Shown: in pieces, positions 35,508-46,294 of the stretch | Layout of the letters: each line of letters opens with the position of its first letter | Numbering within the stretch: position 1 is the first letter of the stretch | NCBI RefSeq assembly: GCF_002077695.1 | Contig: NZ_MWUE01000019.1 | Span: 95,217 to 159,216, forward strand | From: Pantoea latae | GTDB taxonomy: Bacteria > Pseudomonadota > Gammaproteobacteria > Enterobacterales > Enterobacteriaceae | Length of the DNA stretch: 64,000 nucleotides | Direction: 5' to 3' | Translations under genes and position numbers: made by a program | The notes under the pieces: generated by a model | What the model was told of the DNA's origin: nothing | Seen by the model: the letters and a program-made list of their open reading frames with translations, nothing else | Databases searched by the model: none

Positions 35508-36809
35508 ATGATGATGTTAGAAAAACTGTTCAAGCTAAAAGCGCACAACACGACGGTTCGCACCGAAGTGATCGCCGGGATCACCACCTTCCTGGCGATG
35601 GCCTATATCCTGTTTGTTAACCCCAGCATTCTGGGCGCCACGGGGATGGACAAAGGCGCGGTGTTTGTCGCCACCTGTCTGGCGGCGGCGATTGGCTCGG
35701 TGCTGATGGGCCTGATTGCCAACTACCCGATCGCGCTGGCGCCGGGTATGGGGCTGAACGCCTTCTTTACCTATACCGTGGTGCTGCACATGGGCTACAC
35801 CTGGCAGATCGCGCTGGGCGCGGTGTTCCTGTCGGCGATCATCTTCTTCGCGCTGTCGATTTTCAAAATCCGCGAATGGATCATCGCCAGCATTCCGCTG
35901 CCGCTGCGCGCCGGCATTGCCGCGGGCATCGGGCTGTTTCTCGCGCTGATCGCGCTGGAAGGCGCGGGCATCGTGGTGGATAACCCGGCGACGCTGGTCG
36001 GGCTGGGCGATCTGACCAAACCTGGTCCGCTGCTGGCGCTGCTCGGTTTCGTGGTGATTGTGGTGCTGGAAGCGCGTCGCGTCACCGGCGCGGTGCTGAT
36101 CGGCATTCTGCTGATTACCTTTATCTCTATGGGCATTGGCCTGTCGCCATTTGCCGGCGTCTTCTCTGCGCCGCCGTCCATTGCGCCGACATTTATGCAG
36201 CTCGATATCGCCGGCGCGTTTAACGTTGGTCTGGTGAGCGTGATTTTCGCCTTCCTGTTTGTCGACGTGTTTGACAATACCGGTACGCTGCTGGGCGTGA
36301 CCAAGCGCGCCGGCCTGGCGGACGAGCAGGGCAATATCCCGAAAATGGGCCGTGCGCTGGTGGCAGACAGCGCCGCCGCGCTGTTTGGTTCGCTGCTTGG
36401 CACCTCCACCACCACCAGCTACGTCGAGTCCGCTGCGGGCGTGAGCGCGGGCGGACGCACCGGCTTAACCGCCGTCGTGGTCGCGATCCTGTTTCTGCTG
36501 GCGCTGTTTTTCTCGCCGCTGGCGGGCAGCGTGCCGGTCTATGCCACGGCGCCGGCGCTGCTGTTTGTCGCAGTGCTGATGGCCTCCGGTCTGGCGGAGA
36601 TTGACTGGAAAGATATCACCACCGCCGCGCCGGTCACCGTTACCGCGCTGACCATGCCGCTGACCTACTCTATCGCCAACGGCATCGCCTTCGGCTTTAT
36701 CACCTGGACGGTGGTGAAGCTGCTGAGCGGCCGGACGAAAGAGATCAATGCGGCGCTGGTGATCCTCTCTTTACTCTTCGTGATCAAGCTGGGCTGGCTC
36801 AGCGCCTGA
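35508..36809 (+). CDS. NCS2-family purine permease (guanine/hypoxanthine or adenine type)
   Basis: Predicted 433-residue inner-membrane proton symporter with about 12 to 14 hydrophobic segments. Family signatures are TEVIAGITTFLAMAYILFVNP, NYPIALAPGMGLNAFFTYTVV, DVFDNTGTLLGVTKRAGL and GTSTTTSYVESAAGVSAGGRTGLTAV. It belongs to the AzgA-like subgroup that includes E. coli AdeP/AdeQ and GhxP/GhxQ. Which purine it carries cannot be decided here. It is a single-gene unit with a PurR-like operator upstream and a strong terminator downstream. Confidence 0.9.
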   Translation: MMMLEKLFKLKAHNTTVRTEVIAGITTFLAMAYILFVNPSILGATGMDKGAVFVATCLAAAIGSVLMGLIANYPIALAPGMGLNAFFTYTVVLHMGYTWQIALGAVFLSAIIFFALSIFKIREWIIASIPLPLRAGIAAGIGLFLALIALEGAGIVVDNPATLVGLGDLTKPGPLLALLGFVVIVVLEARRVTGAVLIGILLITFISMGIGLSPFAGVFSAPPSIAPTFMQLDIAGAFNVGLVSVIFAFLFVDVFDNTGTLLGVTKRAGLADEQGNIPKMGRALVADSAAALFGSLLGTSTTTSYVESAAGVSAGGRTGLTAVVVAILFLLALFFSPLAGSVPVYATAPALLFVAVLMASGLAEIDWKDITTAAPVTVTALTMPLTYSIANGIAFGFITWTVVKLLSGRTKEINAALVILSLLFVIKLGWLSA

Positions 36810-36857
36810 TAACGATCGCCGCGCCGGTGCAGACTGGCGCGGTCTTATCCACACTCT

Positions 36858-36894
36858 GCGCGGCAGACAGACAGCGTCTGCCGCGCTTTTTTTT
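36858..36894 (+). terminator. Intrinsic terminator of the purine permease gene
   Basis: An 11-bp perfect stem GCGCGGCAGAC/GTCTGCCGCGC with a 7-base loop is followed by eight T, 49 bases after the stop codon. Confidence 0.85.
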
Positions 36895-37060
36895 GTCCAG
36901 CCTGCGCGGGTTTGCGCAGCGGCTTCCAGAGTGCGCCAGAAAAACTGTTAACGCCTGGTGTGTACGGTTAGGCTACACCCGCTGGCGCGATGCCGCTCTG
37001 CTGCCTGAAGGCGAATTTTCACCGAATTAGTGGAACGGGGAATGCCACAGGAGGGAATAA

Positions 37061-37147
37061 ATGATTAAATTCCCAACAGCAGAGGAGGCGCCAGCGGCAG
37101 GCTGTATAACCTTGCAAGGAGAAGCAACACCATGGAACGCCCGCTAA
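37061..37147 (+). CDS. Possible small ORF (28 aa) with strong ribosome binding site
   Basis: ATG 37061 is preceded by AGGAGGGAATAA, one of the best Shine-Dalgarno sites in the window. It opens a 28-codon frame (MIKFPTAEEAPAAG, then CITLQGEATPWNAR) ending at 37147. The frame overlaps an out-of-frame ATG at 37132, which runs in frame into the coiled-coil gene at 37210. It could be a leader peptide, or a small protein translationally coupled to the downstream gene. There is no signal peptide or membrane segment. Confidence 0.4.
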   Translation: MIKFPTAEEAPAAGCITLQGEATPWNAR

Positions 37148-37209
37148 GCACGCTGCCGCACTATTTGCCTCCGCTTTTACGCCCGCTTCGACAGCCAGGA
37201 GGAGCTAAC

Positions 37210-37764
37210 ATGGAACGACTGACCAGACGCGTTGATCGACTTGAACAGCACACCCAACAGATTAAAAGTGATCTGGCGGTACTCACCGAACGTTCACAGA
37301 ATTTTGCCACCAAAACGGATGTGGAAGGCCTGCGTACCGACCAGTTCAGGCTGCGCTGTGAAATGCTTGAAGGTTTTGCTCAGACGTCAGCCCAGTTTGC
37401 TCGAAGTGATGAGCGGTTTGCGCGAGTCAGTGACTGGACCGGGCAGGCCGACAATAATTTTGCCGCGATTGACAGGCAGTTTGAGCAGATCCACAAACAG
37501 TTCGAGCGCGTTGATGAAAATTTCGCGCGCGTTGACGTAAAGTTCGCGCGCGTTGACGAAAATTTCGCGCGCGTTGACGAAAAGTTCGCGCGTGTTGACG
37601 AAAAGTTTGACCAGGTTTACGAGAAATTTGACCGGGTTTATGAAAAGTTCGACCGCGTTGACGAAAAGTTCGACCGCCTCAACGATCGCATCACCTGGAC
37701 GCTGATGGTGCCAGCTGTGTTAGCCGTGCTGGGCTGGCTGGCGAGAGAATTTTGGATAAGGTAG
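37210..37764 (+). CDS. Heptad-repeat coiled-coil protein with C-terminal membrane anchor
   Basis: Unrecognised 184-residue protein. After an N-terminal helix (MERLTRRVDRLEQHTQQ) the middle (about 84-160) is built of consecutive 7-residue units of the type F-A-R-V-D-E-K, predicting a long uninterrupted coiled coil. It ends in one hydrophobic segment (WTLMVPAVLAVLGWL), so it is probably tail-anchored in the inner membrane with the coil in the cytoplasm. ATG 37210 has AGGAGG five bases upstream; an in-frame ATG at 37132 also starts MER but has poorer spacing. The layout resembles DUF1640-like coiled-coil proteins. Function is unknown. Confidence 0.65.
   Translation: MERLTRRVDRLEQHTQQIKSDLAVLTERSQNFATKTDVEGLRTDQFRLRCEMLEGFAQTSAQFARSDERFARVSDWTGQADNNFAAIDRQFEQIHKQFERVDENFARVDVKFARVDENFARVDEKFARVDEKFDQVYEKFDRVYEKFDRVDEKFDRLNDRITWTLMVPAVLAVLGWLAREFWIR
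37459..37689 (+). repeat. Tandem 21-bp in-frame coding repeats
   Basis: Eleven consecutive 21-bp units code for the heptads of the preceding CDS. The units 37522-37605 are almost identical (TTCGCGCGCGTTGACGAAAA plus G or T), while flanking units are degenerate. Such DNA can change copy number by slippage in steps of seven residues without breaking the frame. Confidence 0.8.
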
Positions 37765-37839
37765 AGAGGCGAAGCTTGTTGCTTCTCTCCGCATCGGGTT
37801 ATGACAGAGCGCGAGACAGGCGCCTCGCGCTGTGAATAA

Positions 37840-39294
37840 TTACCGGAACGGCGGCTCGTTAAAGGTGCGCAGCTTACGCGAATGCAGCTTATCGCCTTCG
37901 GCGCGCAGCAGCTCTACCGCGCAGATGCCGATCTGCAGATGCTCTGAAATCGCCCCTTCATAAAAACGGTTCGCCTGGCCCGGCAGCTTGATTTCGCCAT
38001 GCAGCGGCTTGTCCGAGACGCAGAGCAGGGTGCCGTAGGGCACGCGGAAGCGATAGCCCTGCGCCGCGATGGTGGCGCTCTCCATATCCACCGCCACCGC
38101 GCGGCTCAGGTTGAAACGCAGCGCCGACGCCGAGTAGCGCAGCTCCCAGTTGCGGTCGTCTGTGGTCACCACGGTGCCGGTGCGCAGACGCTGCTTGACC
38201 TCTTCGCCCGGCATATTGCTTACCGCTTTGGTGGCGTCATAGAGCGCACGCTGCACCTCGGCGATGCTCGGCACCGGAATATCGGGCGGCAGCACGCTGT
38301 CGAGCACGTGGTCGTCGCGTAGATAGGCGTGCGCCAGCACATAGTCGCCGATACGCTGGCTTTCGCGCAGGCCGCCGCAGTGGCCAATCATCAGCCAGGC
38401 ATGCGGACGCATCACCGCCAGGTGATCGCAGATGGTTTTGGCGTTGGAGGGGCCGACGCCGATATTGACCAGCGTAATGCCGCGTCGGCCAGGCGAGGTA
38501 AGATGCCAGGCGGGCATCTGATGCTTTTTCCACGCCAGATCCAGCATCGCCGCGTCGCTGTCCGCCGTATCGGCGGTGATCACCGCGCCGCCCGCGCAGG
38601 CCAGGCTGTCGTAGTCGCTGGCGGGATCGCGCACCTGCTCGGTCGCCCAGCGCACAAACTCATCCACATAGCGGGTGTAGTTGGTGAACAGCACAAACGG
38701 CTGGAAATGCTCCACAGAGGTGCCGGTGTAGTGGCGCAGGCGCGCCAGGGAAAAATCGGTGCGCAGCGCGTCGAAGTGCGACAGCGGAAACACGGCGTCC
38801 GGGTTAAACAGGCCGTCGGCGGTTTCATCACCGATCTGCGACAGCTCGGTGGTAGGGAAATGGCGTGCGATGCTGGCGCTCATGGTGCGGTCCAGCGACA
38901 AATCTGAGCCGTCAATCACATAAGGGTAAGGGATCTCCTGGCTGGAAGGGCCGACCTGAATCTCCACCTCATACTCTTTTTCCAGCATCGCCAGCTGCTC
39001 GCTAAGATAGTGGCGCAGCAGCGCCGGGCGCGTAATGGTGGTGCTGTAACTGCCGGTATGGGTGAAACGGCCCCAGGCGCGCGTGCGGTTCTGCTGCGGA
39101 CCTTCGCCGCGCCAGGTGATGCGCAGCTCGGGATAGACGAACAGGCCCTCACGACGTGCGGCCGCATCGGGTAGGTCGCCCCCTTCAATATAGGTTTTGA
39201 TCGCGGCGCGCAGCGCGTTCACCGCCTCGTCGTATCGACGCTCCAGTTCATCCAGCGCCTGCTGGCGGGTAAGGCTGTTCCATTGTGTAGGCAT
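37840..39294 (-). CDS. amn: AMP nucleosidase
   Basis: Predicted 484-residue enzyme, exactly the length of E. coli Amn, hydrolysing AMP to adenine and ribose 5-phosphate in purine salvage. The N-terminal regulatory domain (about 1-180) is followed by a nucleoside-phosphorylase-like catalytic domain with VNIGVGPSNAKTICDHLAVM, GHCGGLR and AVDMESATIAAQGYRF. ATG 39294 lies behind CAGGAG; the open frame continues upstream without a site. As in E. coli it lies near a yeeO-like gene and a tRNA-Asn. E. coli amn belongs to the Pho regulon, but no convincing Pho box was seen here. Confidence 0.95.
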   Translation of the reverse strand: MPTQWNSLTRQQALDELERRYDEAVNALRAAIKTYIEGGDLPDAAARREGLFVYPELRITWRGEGPQQNRTRAWGRFTHTGSYSTTITRPALLRHYLSEQLAMLEKEYEVEIQVGPSSQEIPYPYVIDGSDLSLDRTMSASIARHFPTTELSQIGDETADGLFNPDAVFPLSHFDALRTDFSLARLRHYTGTSVEHFQPFVLFTNYTRYVDEFVRWATEQVRDPASDYDSLACAGGAVITADTADSDAAMLDLAWKKHQMPAWHLTSPGRRGITLVNIGVGPSNAKTICDHLAVMRPHAWLMIGHCGGLRESQRIGDYVLAHAYLRDDHVLDSVLPPDIPVPSIAEVQRALYDATKAVSNMPGEEVKQRLRTGTVVTTDDRNWELRYSASALRFNLSRAVAVDMESATIAAQGYRFRVPYGTLLCVSDKPLHGEIKLPGQANRFYEGAISEHLQIGICAVELLRAEGDKLHSRKLRTFNEPPFR

Positions 39295-39640
39295 AAGCTC
39301 TCCTGGTGATAAGTGACCTTCCCCACAGCTTAGCGGGTTTGCCGCCGCCGTAGAGCAAGAATCTGTGATCGACCGCATTATGCACCAACAGGGTGCTGGC
39401 GTGTTGCGCATCCCCGCCTACGTTTATAAGAATCAGAAGGTGACGTCGTGCGCTGTCGCTGGCGTTGCCACCTTCCTCAGGCGAAATCTTGCTCTGCATG
39501 CCGTTGTGGCGAGATTCTTGCTTGCCATCCATGACGGCGGTCGCGGCCGCCCATGGCTTTCCTTAGCGGTATTAACAACATTCATCACTCCTGCGCCGTG
39601 GTCTGGCAAATGCTAACGAACTGGGTTGAGGGTAGACAGC
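39295..39640. other. 346-bp intergenic region between amn and the livJ-like gene
   Basis: Divergent promoter region. No coding frame with a supported start, no clear operator repeat and no terminator was seen. The only firm elements are the two ribosome binding sites at its edges. Confidence 0.4.
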
Positions 39641-40756
39641 ATGTCTCAGAAACTGATCAAGTTGTCATTACAAGTCATCATTGCAGGCGGTTTCAGCGCG
39701 GCGCTCAGTGCGCAGGCGGATATAAAAATCGGTGTCGCCGGGCCCTTCTCCGGGCCGAACGCCACCTATGGCGCGCAGTACTGGAAAGGGGCGTCGCAGG
39801 CGGCAGAGGATATTAACGCAGCGGGCGGCATCAACGGCGAGAAGATCGTGCTGGTGCAGGGCGACGACGCCTGCGAGCCCAAACAGGCGGTTGCGGTGGC
39901 GAACCGACTCGTCGATCAGGATAAGGTGATGGCGGTGGTTGGCCATTTCTGCTCCTCCAGCACCATGCCCGCCTCGGAGGTCTATGACGACGCCGGCGTG
40001 CTGTCGATCACGCCAGGCTCCACCAACCCGCAGATCACCGAGCGCGGCATGAAAACCCTGTTCCGCATGTGCGGGCGCGACGACCAGCAGGGCGCCATTG
40101 CCGCCAACTTTATGATCGACAAGCTGAAGGCGAAAAAGGTGGCGGTGATCCACGATAAAGACACCTACGGCCAGGGGCTGGCCGACGCCACCAAAGCGGC
40201 GCTGGAGAAGCGCGGTGTCAAAGAGGTGATGTATGAGGGTCTGTCGCGCGGCGAGAAAGATTTTAACGCATTGGTGACCAAGATCGCCCAGGCGAATCCC
40301 GACGTGGTCTACTTCGGCGGCTGTCATCCCGAGGCCGGGCCGCTGGTGCGCCAGATGCGCGAGCAGGGCGTTAAAGCGAACTTTTTCTCGGGCGACTGCA
40401 TCGTGACGCAGGAGCTGGTCACGGCGGCGGGCGGACCGCAGTACACCAGCGGCATCTATATGACCTTCGGCAATGACCCGCGTCAGATCCCCGACGGTAA
40501 AGCGGTGATCGATACATTCCGCAAGGGCGGCTTCGAGCCGGAAGGCTACACCCTCTACGCTTACGCCTCTATTCAGGCGCTGGCCGCCGCCTACAAAGGC
40601 GCCGGTAAAGACAATGAGAAAGCCAGCGAATGGCTGAAATCGCACGATGTGCCGACCGTAATGGGCAAAAAAGCCTGGGACGGCAAAGGCGACCTGAAAG
40701 TCTCCGACTACGTCATCTATCAGTGGGACGATAAAGGCAAATATCACCAGCTGTAA
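39641..40756 (+). CDS. livJ: Branched-chain amino acid-type ABC transporter, periplasmic binding protein
   Basis: Predicted 371-residue LivJ/LivK-like binding protein. A signal peptide (about 1-26, ending ALSAQA) precedes DIKIGVAGPFSGPNATYGAQY, DDACEPKQAVAVANRLV, GHFCSSSTMPASEVY, IHDKDTYGQGLADATKAAL and SRGEKDFNALVTKI. The DDACEPKQAVAVAN block is close to that of LivJ. ATG 39641 follows GAGGG; a TTG at 39626 is less likely. It heads a five-gene operon with both permeases and both ATPases. Leucine, isoleucine and valine are probable, but related systems carry other amino acids or amides. Confidence 0.9.
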   Translation: MSQKLIKLSLQVIIAGGFSAALSAQADIKIGVAGPFSGPNATYGAQYWKGASQAAEDINAAGGINGEKIVLVQGDDACEPKQAVAVANRLVDQDKVMAVVGHFCSSSTMPASEVYDDAGVLSITPGSTNPQITERGMKTLFRMCGRDDQQGAIAANFMIDKLKAKKVAVIHDKDTYGQGLADATKAALEKRGVKEVMYEGLSRGEKDFNALVTKIAQANPDVVYFGGCHPEAGPLVRQMREQGVKANFFSGDCIVTQELVTAAGGPQYTSGIYMTFGNDPRQIPDGKAVIDTFRKGGFEPEGYTLYAYASIQALAAAYKGAGKDNEKASEWLKSHDVPTVMGKKAWDGKGDLKVSDYVIYQWDDKGKYHQL

Positions 40757-40839
40757 GCCTGAGCCCGCCCTGCGCACTGCAGGGCGTTTCCTGTCTGGAT
40801 CGCCTGGCTGCGCGGTCCGCTTTGCGCAGAGAATTCATT

Positions 40840-41754
40840 ATGGACGCCTTTTTACTTCAGCAACTGATTAACGGGCTAACGCTGGGCGCGGTATATGGCC
40901 TGATCGCCATCGGCTACACCATGGTCTACGGCATTATCGGCATGATTAATTTCGCCCACGGCGAGGTCTATATGATCTCCGCCTATCTCTGCGCTATCGG
41001 GCTGGCGCTGCTCTCTTTTTTCGGCGTGCAGTCGTTTCCGCTGCTGATCTTCGGCACGCTGCTGTTCACCGTGGTGGTGACGGCGGTGTACGGCTGGACC
41101 ATCGAGCGCATCGCCTACCGGCCGCTGCGCCACTCGACGCGGCTGGCACCGCTGATCTCCGCCATCGGCATGTCGCTGATTTTGCAGAACTACGTTCAGC
41201 TGAGCCAGGGGCCCAATCAGCAGGGCGTGCCGACGCTGCTCACCGGCGTGCTGCGCGTCGAGTTTGACGGCGGCGTGGTGCAGATCACCTGGACCAAGGT
41301 GTTTATTCTGGTCGCCGCCTTTTGCGGCATGGCGCTGCTGACCTGGATTATTCAGTACACGCGGCTGGGTCGTATCTGCCGCGCGGTGCAGCAGGATCGG
41401 CGAATGGCGGCGATCCTCGGCATTAACACCGATCGCGTGATTTCGCTGGTCTTCGTCATCGGCGCGGCGATGGCCGGACTGGCGGGGGTACTGGTGACGA
41501 TGAACTACGGCACTTTCGATTTTTACGCTGGCTTTATCATCGGCATCAAGGCGTTTACCGCGGCGGTGCTGGGCGGCATCGGATCGCTGCCTGGCGCGAT
41601 GCTGGGCGGGCTGCTGCTCGGCGTGGCGGAGGCGCAGTTCGCCGGGCTGGTGAATTCCGACTACAAAGACGTCTTCTCCTTCGCGCTGCTGGTGGTGATC
41701 CTGATCTTCCGTCCGCAGGGATTACTTGGCCGGCCGCTGGTGGCGAAAGTGTGA
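40840..41754 (+). CDS. livH: Branched-chain amino acid ABC transporter permease LivH
   Basis: Predicted 304-residue inner-membrane permease with about eight hydrophobic segments. Hallmarks are NGLTLGAVYGLIAIGYTMVYGIIGMINFAHGEVYM (residues about 7-41), the EAA-like QQDRRMAAILGINTDRVISLVF and GFIIGIKAFTAAVLGGIGSLPGAMLGG. ATG 40840 is 83 bp after the binding protein gene; the ribosome binding site is weak (AGAG). It pairs with LivM. Confidence 0.92.
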   Translation: MDAFLLQQLINGLTLGAVYGLIAIGYTMVYGIIGMINFAHGEVYMISAYLCAIGLALLSFFGVQSFPLLIFGTLLFTVVVTAVYGWTIERIAYRPLRHSTRLAPLISAIGMSLILQNYVQLSQGPNQQGVPTLLTGVLRVEFDGGVVQITWTKVFILVAAFCGMALLTWIIQYTRLGRICRAVQQDRRMAAILGINTDRVISLVFVIGAAMAGLAGVLVTMNYGTFDFYAGFIIGIKAFTAAVLGGIGSLPGAMLGGLLLGVAEAQFAGLVNSDYKDVFSFALLVVILIFRPQGLLGRPLVAKV

Positions 41755-41761
41755 GGGCGCA

Positions 41762-43031
<1,270 letters not shown>

Positions 43032-43039
<8 letters not shown>

Positions 43040-43907
43040 CGCGATTTTGCAGGTCGATCACCTGATGATGCGCTTCGGCGGCATCAAAGCGCTAAACGAC
43101 GTCAGCCTGCGCGTGCAGCGCGGCTCGGTCACCTCGCTTATCGGCCCGAACGGCGCAGGTAAAACCACGGTGTTCAACTGTCTGACCGGCTTCTACCGCG
43201 CCAGCGGCGGACGCATTCAGCTCAATGCGCAGGCGCGCAGCACCGACGTTATCCAGATTCTCGGCCAAAAAATTCAGCCGCAGGACTGGCTGCGGCCGGC
43301 GCAGCTGGGTTCGCGCCTCTGGTACAAAATGTTTGGCGGCGCGCATCTGGTCAATCGCGCCGGGCTGGCGCGCACCTTTCAGAATATCCGCCTGTTTCGC
43401 GAGATGTCGGTGATTGAGAACCTGCTGGTGGCGCAGCATATGCTGGCGAACCGCAACCTGCTGGCGGGGGTTTTCAACACGCGCGGCTATCGCGAGGCGG
43501 AGAGCCGCGCGCTGGATCGCGCCTTTTACTGGCTGGAGACGGTGGATCTCGCGCCGACGGCCAACCGGCTGGCCGGCACGCTCTCCTATGGCCAGCAGCG
43601 GCGGCTGGAGATTGCGCGCGCTATGTGCACCCAGCCGGAGCTCATCTGCCTGGACGAACCGGCGGCGGGCCTCAATCCGATTGAGACCGAGGCGCTGAGC
43701 GCCATTCTCTATCGCCTGCGCGCCGATCACCGCATCAGCGTGCTGCTGATCGAACACGATATGCCGATGGTGATGACCATTTCCGACCATATCGTGGTGC
43801 TCGATCACGGCGACGTTATCGCGCAGGGCACGCCGGGCGAAATACAGCAGGATCCGCGCGTCATCGCCGCCTATCTGGGCGCAGAGGAGGAGGAGCTTCA
43901 TGGCTGA
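43032..43907 (+). CDS. livG: Branched-chain amino acid ABC transporter ATP-binding protein LivG
   Basis: Predicted 291-residue ATPase. Walker A GPNGAGKTT (about 37-45), RTFQNIRLFREMSVIENLLVAQH, signature LSYGQQRRLEIARAM, Walker B LICLDEPAAGLNPIET and H-loop LIEHDM match LivG. It is longer than E. coli LivG (255) because of an insert around residues 70-105 (QILGQKIQPQDWLRPAQLGS), a form found in several proteobacteria. It overlaps livM and livF by 8 bp each. Confidence 0.93.
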
Positions 43908-44649
43908 GCCGATGCTGAAGTTTGACGCGGTGGATGTTTTTTACGGCCCGGTGCAGGCGCTAAAACAGGTGTCGCTCAGCGTGCAGCCTGGCGAAACCGT
44001 GGCGCTAATCGGCGCCAACGGCGCCGGCAAATCGACGCTGCTGATGTCGATATTTGGCCAGCCGCGCATCGCCCAGGGCGAGATCTATTTTCAGGGAGAG
44101 CCCATCAGCCAGCGGTCGACCCATTTTATCGCCGCCAGCGGCATCGCCCAGGCGCCGGAAGGGCGCCGCATTTTTGCCGATATGACGGTGGAAGAGAATC
44201 TGCAAATGGGCACCATCGCCATCGGCAGCGCCCATCAGAAAAGCGACCTGGCGCGGATGTATGAACTCTTTCCGCGCCTGCTGGAGCGGCGCAAACAGCG
44301 GGCGATGACCCTGTCGGGCGGCGAACAGCAGATGCTGGCCATCGCCCGCGCGCTGATGAGCCGCCCGAGACTGCTGCTGCTCGACGAACCGAGCCTTGGT
44401 CTGGCGCCGATTGTGGTGAAGCAGATCTTCGCCATCCTGCGCGAGCTGACGCAGCAGGGCATGACGCTGTTTCTCGTCGAGCAAAACGCGCGCCATGCGC
44501 TCGCGCTCGCCGATCGCGGCTATGTGATGGCGAACGGCGAGATCCGACTCAGCGGCAGCGGCCAGGCGCTGCTCGACAATGAAGAGGTGCGCAGCGCCTA
44601 TCTGGGCGGCACGGCAGCCGCTGCGGTGAAAGACGAGAAAAGAGTGTAA
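43900..44649 (+). CDS. livF: Branched-chain amino acid ABC transporter ATP-binding protein LivF
   Basis: Predicted 249-residue ATPase. Walker A GANGAGKST, the LivF-specific GIAQAPEGRRIFADMTVEENLQMG, signature LSGGEQQMLAIARALM, Walker B LLLDEPSLGLAP and H-loop LVEQNARHAL are intact. It closes the operon. The C-terminus continues a few residues past the usual family end (TAAAAVKDEKRV). Confidence 0.93.
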   Translation: MAEPMLKFDAVDVFYGPVQALKQVSLSVQPGETVALIGANGAGKSTLLMSIFGQPRIAQGEIYFQGEPISQRSTHFIAASGIAQAPEGRRIFADMTVEENLQMGTIAIGSAHQKSDLARMYELFPRLLERRKQRAMTLSGGEQQMLAIARALMSRPRLLLLDEPSLGLAPIVVKQIFAILRELTQQGMTLFLVEQNARHALALADRGYVMANGEIRLSGSGQALLDNEEVRSAYLGGTAAAAVKDEKRV

Positions 44650-44768
44650 TAATGATTGAAAAATCAGGGAAACGCTTTGCATAAACAGATAAGGCGACTC
44701 ATCATTACTACTCCTGTCCAATCTGTTCTGATTTGGTTATTCCCTTGCAAAATCCTGGCGTAGCAGTG

Positions 44769-46178
44769 ATGCAGGCGATAAAGCGCACGGCATGGTATCC
44801 CAAACGTCGCTTTTATCGCACGCTGTTCTGGCGTGAGATCACGCCACTGGCGGTGCCCATCTTCATCGAGAACCTGTGCGTGATGCTGATGGGCGTGTTA
44901 AGCACATTTTTGGTGAGCTGGCTGGGCAAAGAGGCGATGGCGGGCGTGGGGCTGGCGGACAGCTTCAACATCATCATTATCTCTTTCTTTGCCGCTATCG
45001 ATCTCGGCACCACGGTGGTGGTCGCCTTTAGCCTGGCGAAGCGCAACGGCAAGCGGGCGCGCGCCGCCACGCGCCAGTCGCTGGCGCTGATGACGGTGCT
45101 GTCGCTGGTGCTGGTGTTCGCCATTGAGCTGTGGGGCCATCTGATCATCGATCTGATCGCCGGTGGCGCGGAGCCGAAGGTGAAAGCGCTGGCGCTGAGC
45201 TATCTGCAAACTTCGGCGTGGAGCTACCCGGCGGCGGCGATTGCGCTGATCGGCAGCGGCGCGCTGCGCGGCGCGGGCAACACCAAAATCCCGATGCTGA
45301 TCAACGGCGGGATGAACATCCTGAATATCGTGATCAGCAGCGTGTTGATCTACGGCGCCTTCTCCTGGGAAGGGCTGGGCTTCGTCGGCGCCGGGCTGGG
45401 TCTTACCATCTCGCGCTATATCGGCGCTATCGGCGTCATTTACGTGCTGATGATCGGCTTTAACGCCTCGCTGAAGATCAGTCTGCCGAGCTACTTTCGC
45501 CGCTGGGACTCGAAGATCCTGATGGAGGTGCTGGGCATCGGCGTGCCGGCCAGTATCGAATCGGTGCTGTTTAACGGCGGCAAGCTGCTGACCCAGGTGT
45601 TTGTCGCGGGCATGGGCACCGACGCCATCGCGGGCAACTTTATCGCCTTCTCTATCGCCTCGCTGATTAACCTGCCGGGCAATGCGCTGGGCTCGGCGTC
45701 GACCATCATTACCGGCACCCGTCTGGGACGCAACCAGGTCTATCAGGCAGAGCGGCAGATCAGGCACGTTTTCTGGCTGGCGAGCCTCTGCCTCTGCGTG
45801 CTGGCGTTTATGACCGTGCCGCTCTCCGGGGTGCTGGCGCGCTTCTACACGCGCGACCCCGACGTTATTAGCGTGACGCAGCATCTGATCTGGCTTAACG
45901 CCGCCTTTATGCCGATCTGGGCCGCCTCCTGGGTCTTGCCCGCCGGGCTAAAAGGGGCGCGCGACGCGCGTTATACGATGTACGTTTCGATGTTCAGCAT
46001 GTGGGGCGCGCGCGTGGTGGTCGGCTATGCGCTGGGGATTATGCTCGGCATGGGCGTGGTAGGCGTCTGGCTCGGCATGTTCCTCGACTGGGCGGTGCGC
46101 GGCGTCTGTTTCTGGTGGCGGCTGAAGAGCGGCAAGTGGCTGGATAACTACCGGAAAATGGTGGCAAAGCAGCAGTAG
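44769..46178 (+). CDS. yeeO: MATE-family efflux transporter, YeeO-like
   Basis: Predicted 469-residue inner-membrane multidrug/toxin exporter with 12 hydrophobic segments. Blocks shared with E. coli YeeO include LFWREITPLAVPIFIENLCVMLMGVLSTFLVSWLGK, VAFSLAKRNGKRARAATRQS, GALRGAGNTKIPMLINGGMNILNI and ASWVLPAGLKGARDARY. The start is uncertain: ATG 44769 gives a complete family N-terminus but has a weak ribosome binding site, and an upstream TTG at 44733 is also open. YeeO exports flavins and dipeptides in E. coli. The amn, yeeO and tRNA-Asn neighbourhood matches E. coli, supporting orthology. Confidence 0.88.
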   Translation: MQAIKRTAWYPKRRFYRTLFWREITPLAVPIFIENLCVMLMGVLSTFLVSWLGKEAMAGVGLADSFNIIIISFFAAIDLGTTVVVAFSLAKRNGKRARAATRQSLALMTVLSLVLVFAIELWGHLIIDLIAGGAEPKVKALALSYLQTSAWSYPAAAIALIGSGALRGAGNTKIPMLINGGMNILNIVISSVLIYGAFSWEGLGFVGAGLGLTISRYIGAIGVIYVLMIGFNASLKISLPSYFRRWDSKILMEVLGIGVPASIESVLFNGGKLLTQVFVAGMGTDAIAGNFIAFSIASLINLPGNALGSASTIITGTRLGRNQVYQAERQIRHVFWLASLCLCVLAFMTVPLSGVLARFYTRDPDVISVTQHLIWLNAAFMPIWAASWVLPAGLKGARDARYTMYVSMFSMWGARVVVGYALGIMLGMGVVGVWLGMFLDWAVRGVCFWWRLKSGKWLDNYRKMVAKQQ

Positions 46179-46294
46179 CGTTCGCGCGGCCTGGCGCGGT
46201 TATCTGTTTTCCAGCAATCAACCGCAGAAATTGATGGTTCAGTTACGGCGGCCTTGCGGTTTTACTGGGGCTCTGACTTATTGAGGACGCCCCT

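Noticed and set aside
37459..37689. CRISPR-like regular repeats
   Set aside because: The 21-bp units are contiguous without spacers and stay in frame inside a coiled-coil gene, so they are coding heptad repeats.
39295..39330. Pho box before amn
   Set aside because: amn is in the E. coli Pho regulon, and a GGTCACT-like heptamer is present on the minus strand, but the second element is not 11 bp away, so the match is not convincing.
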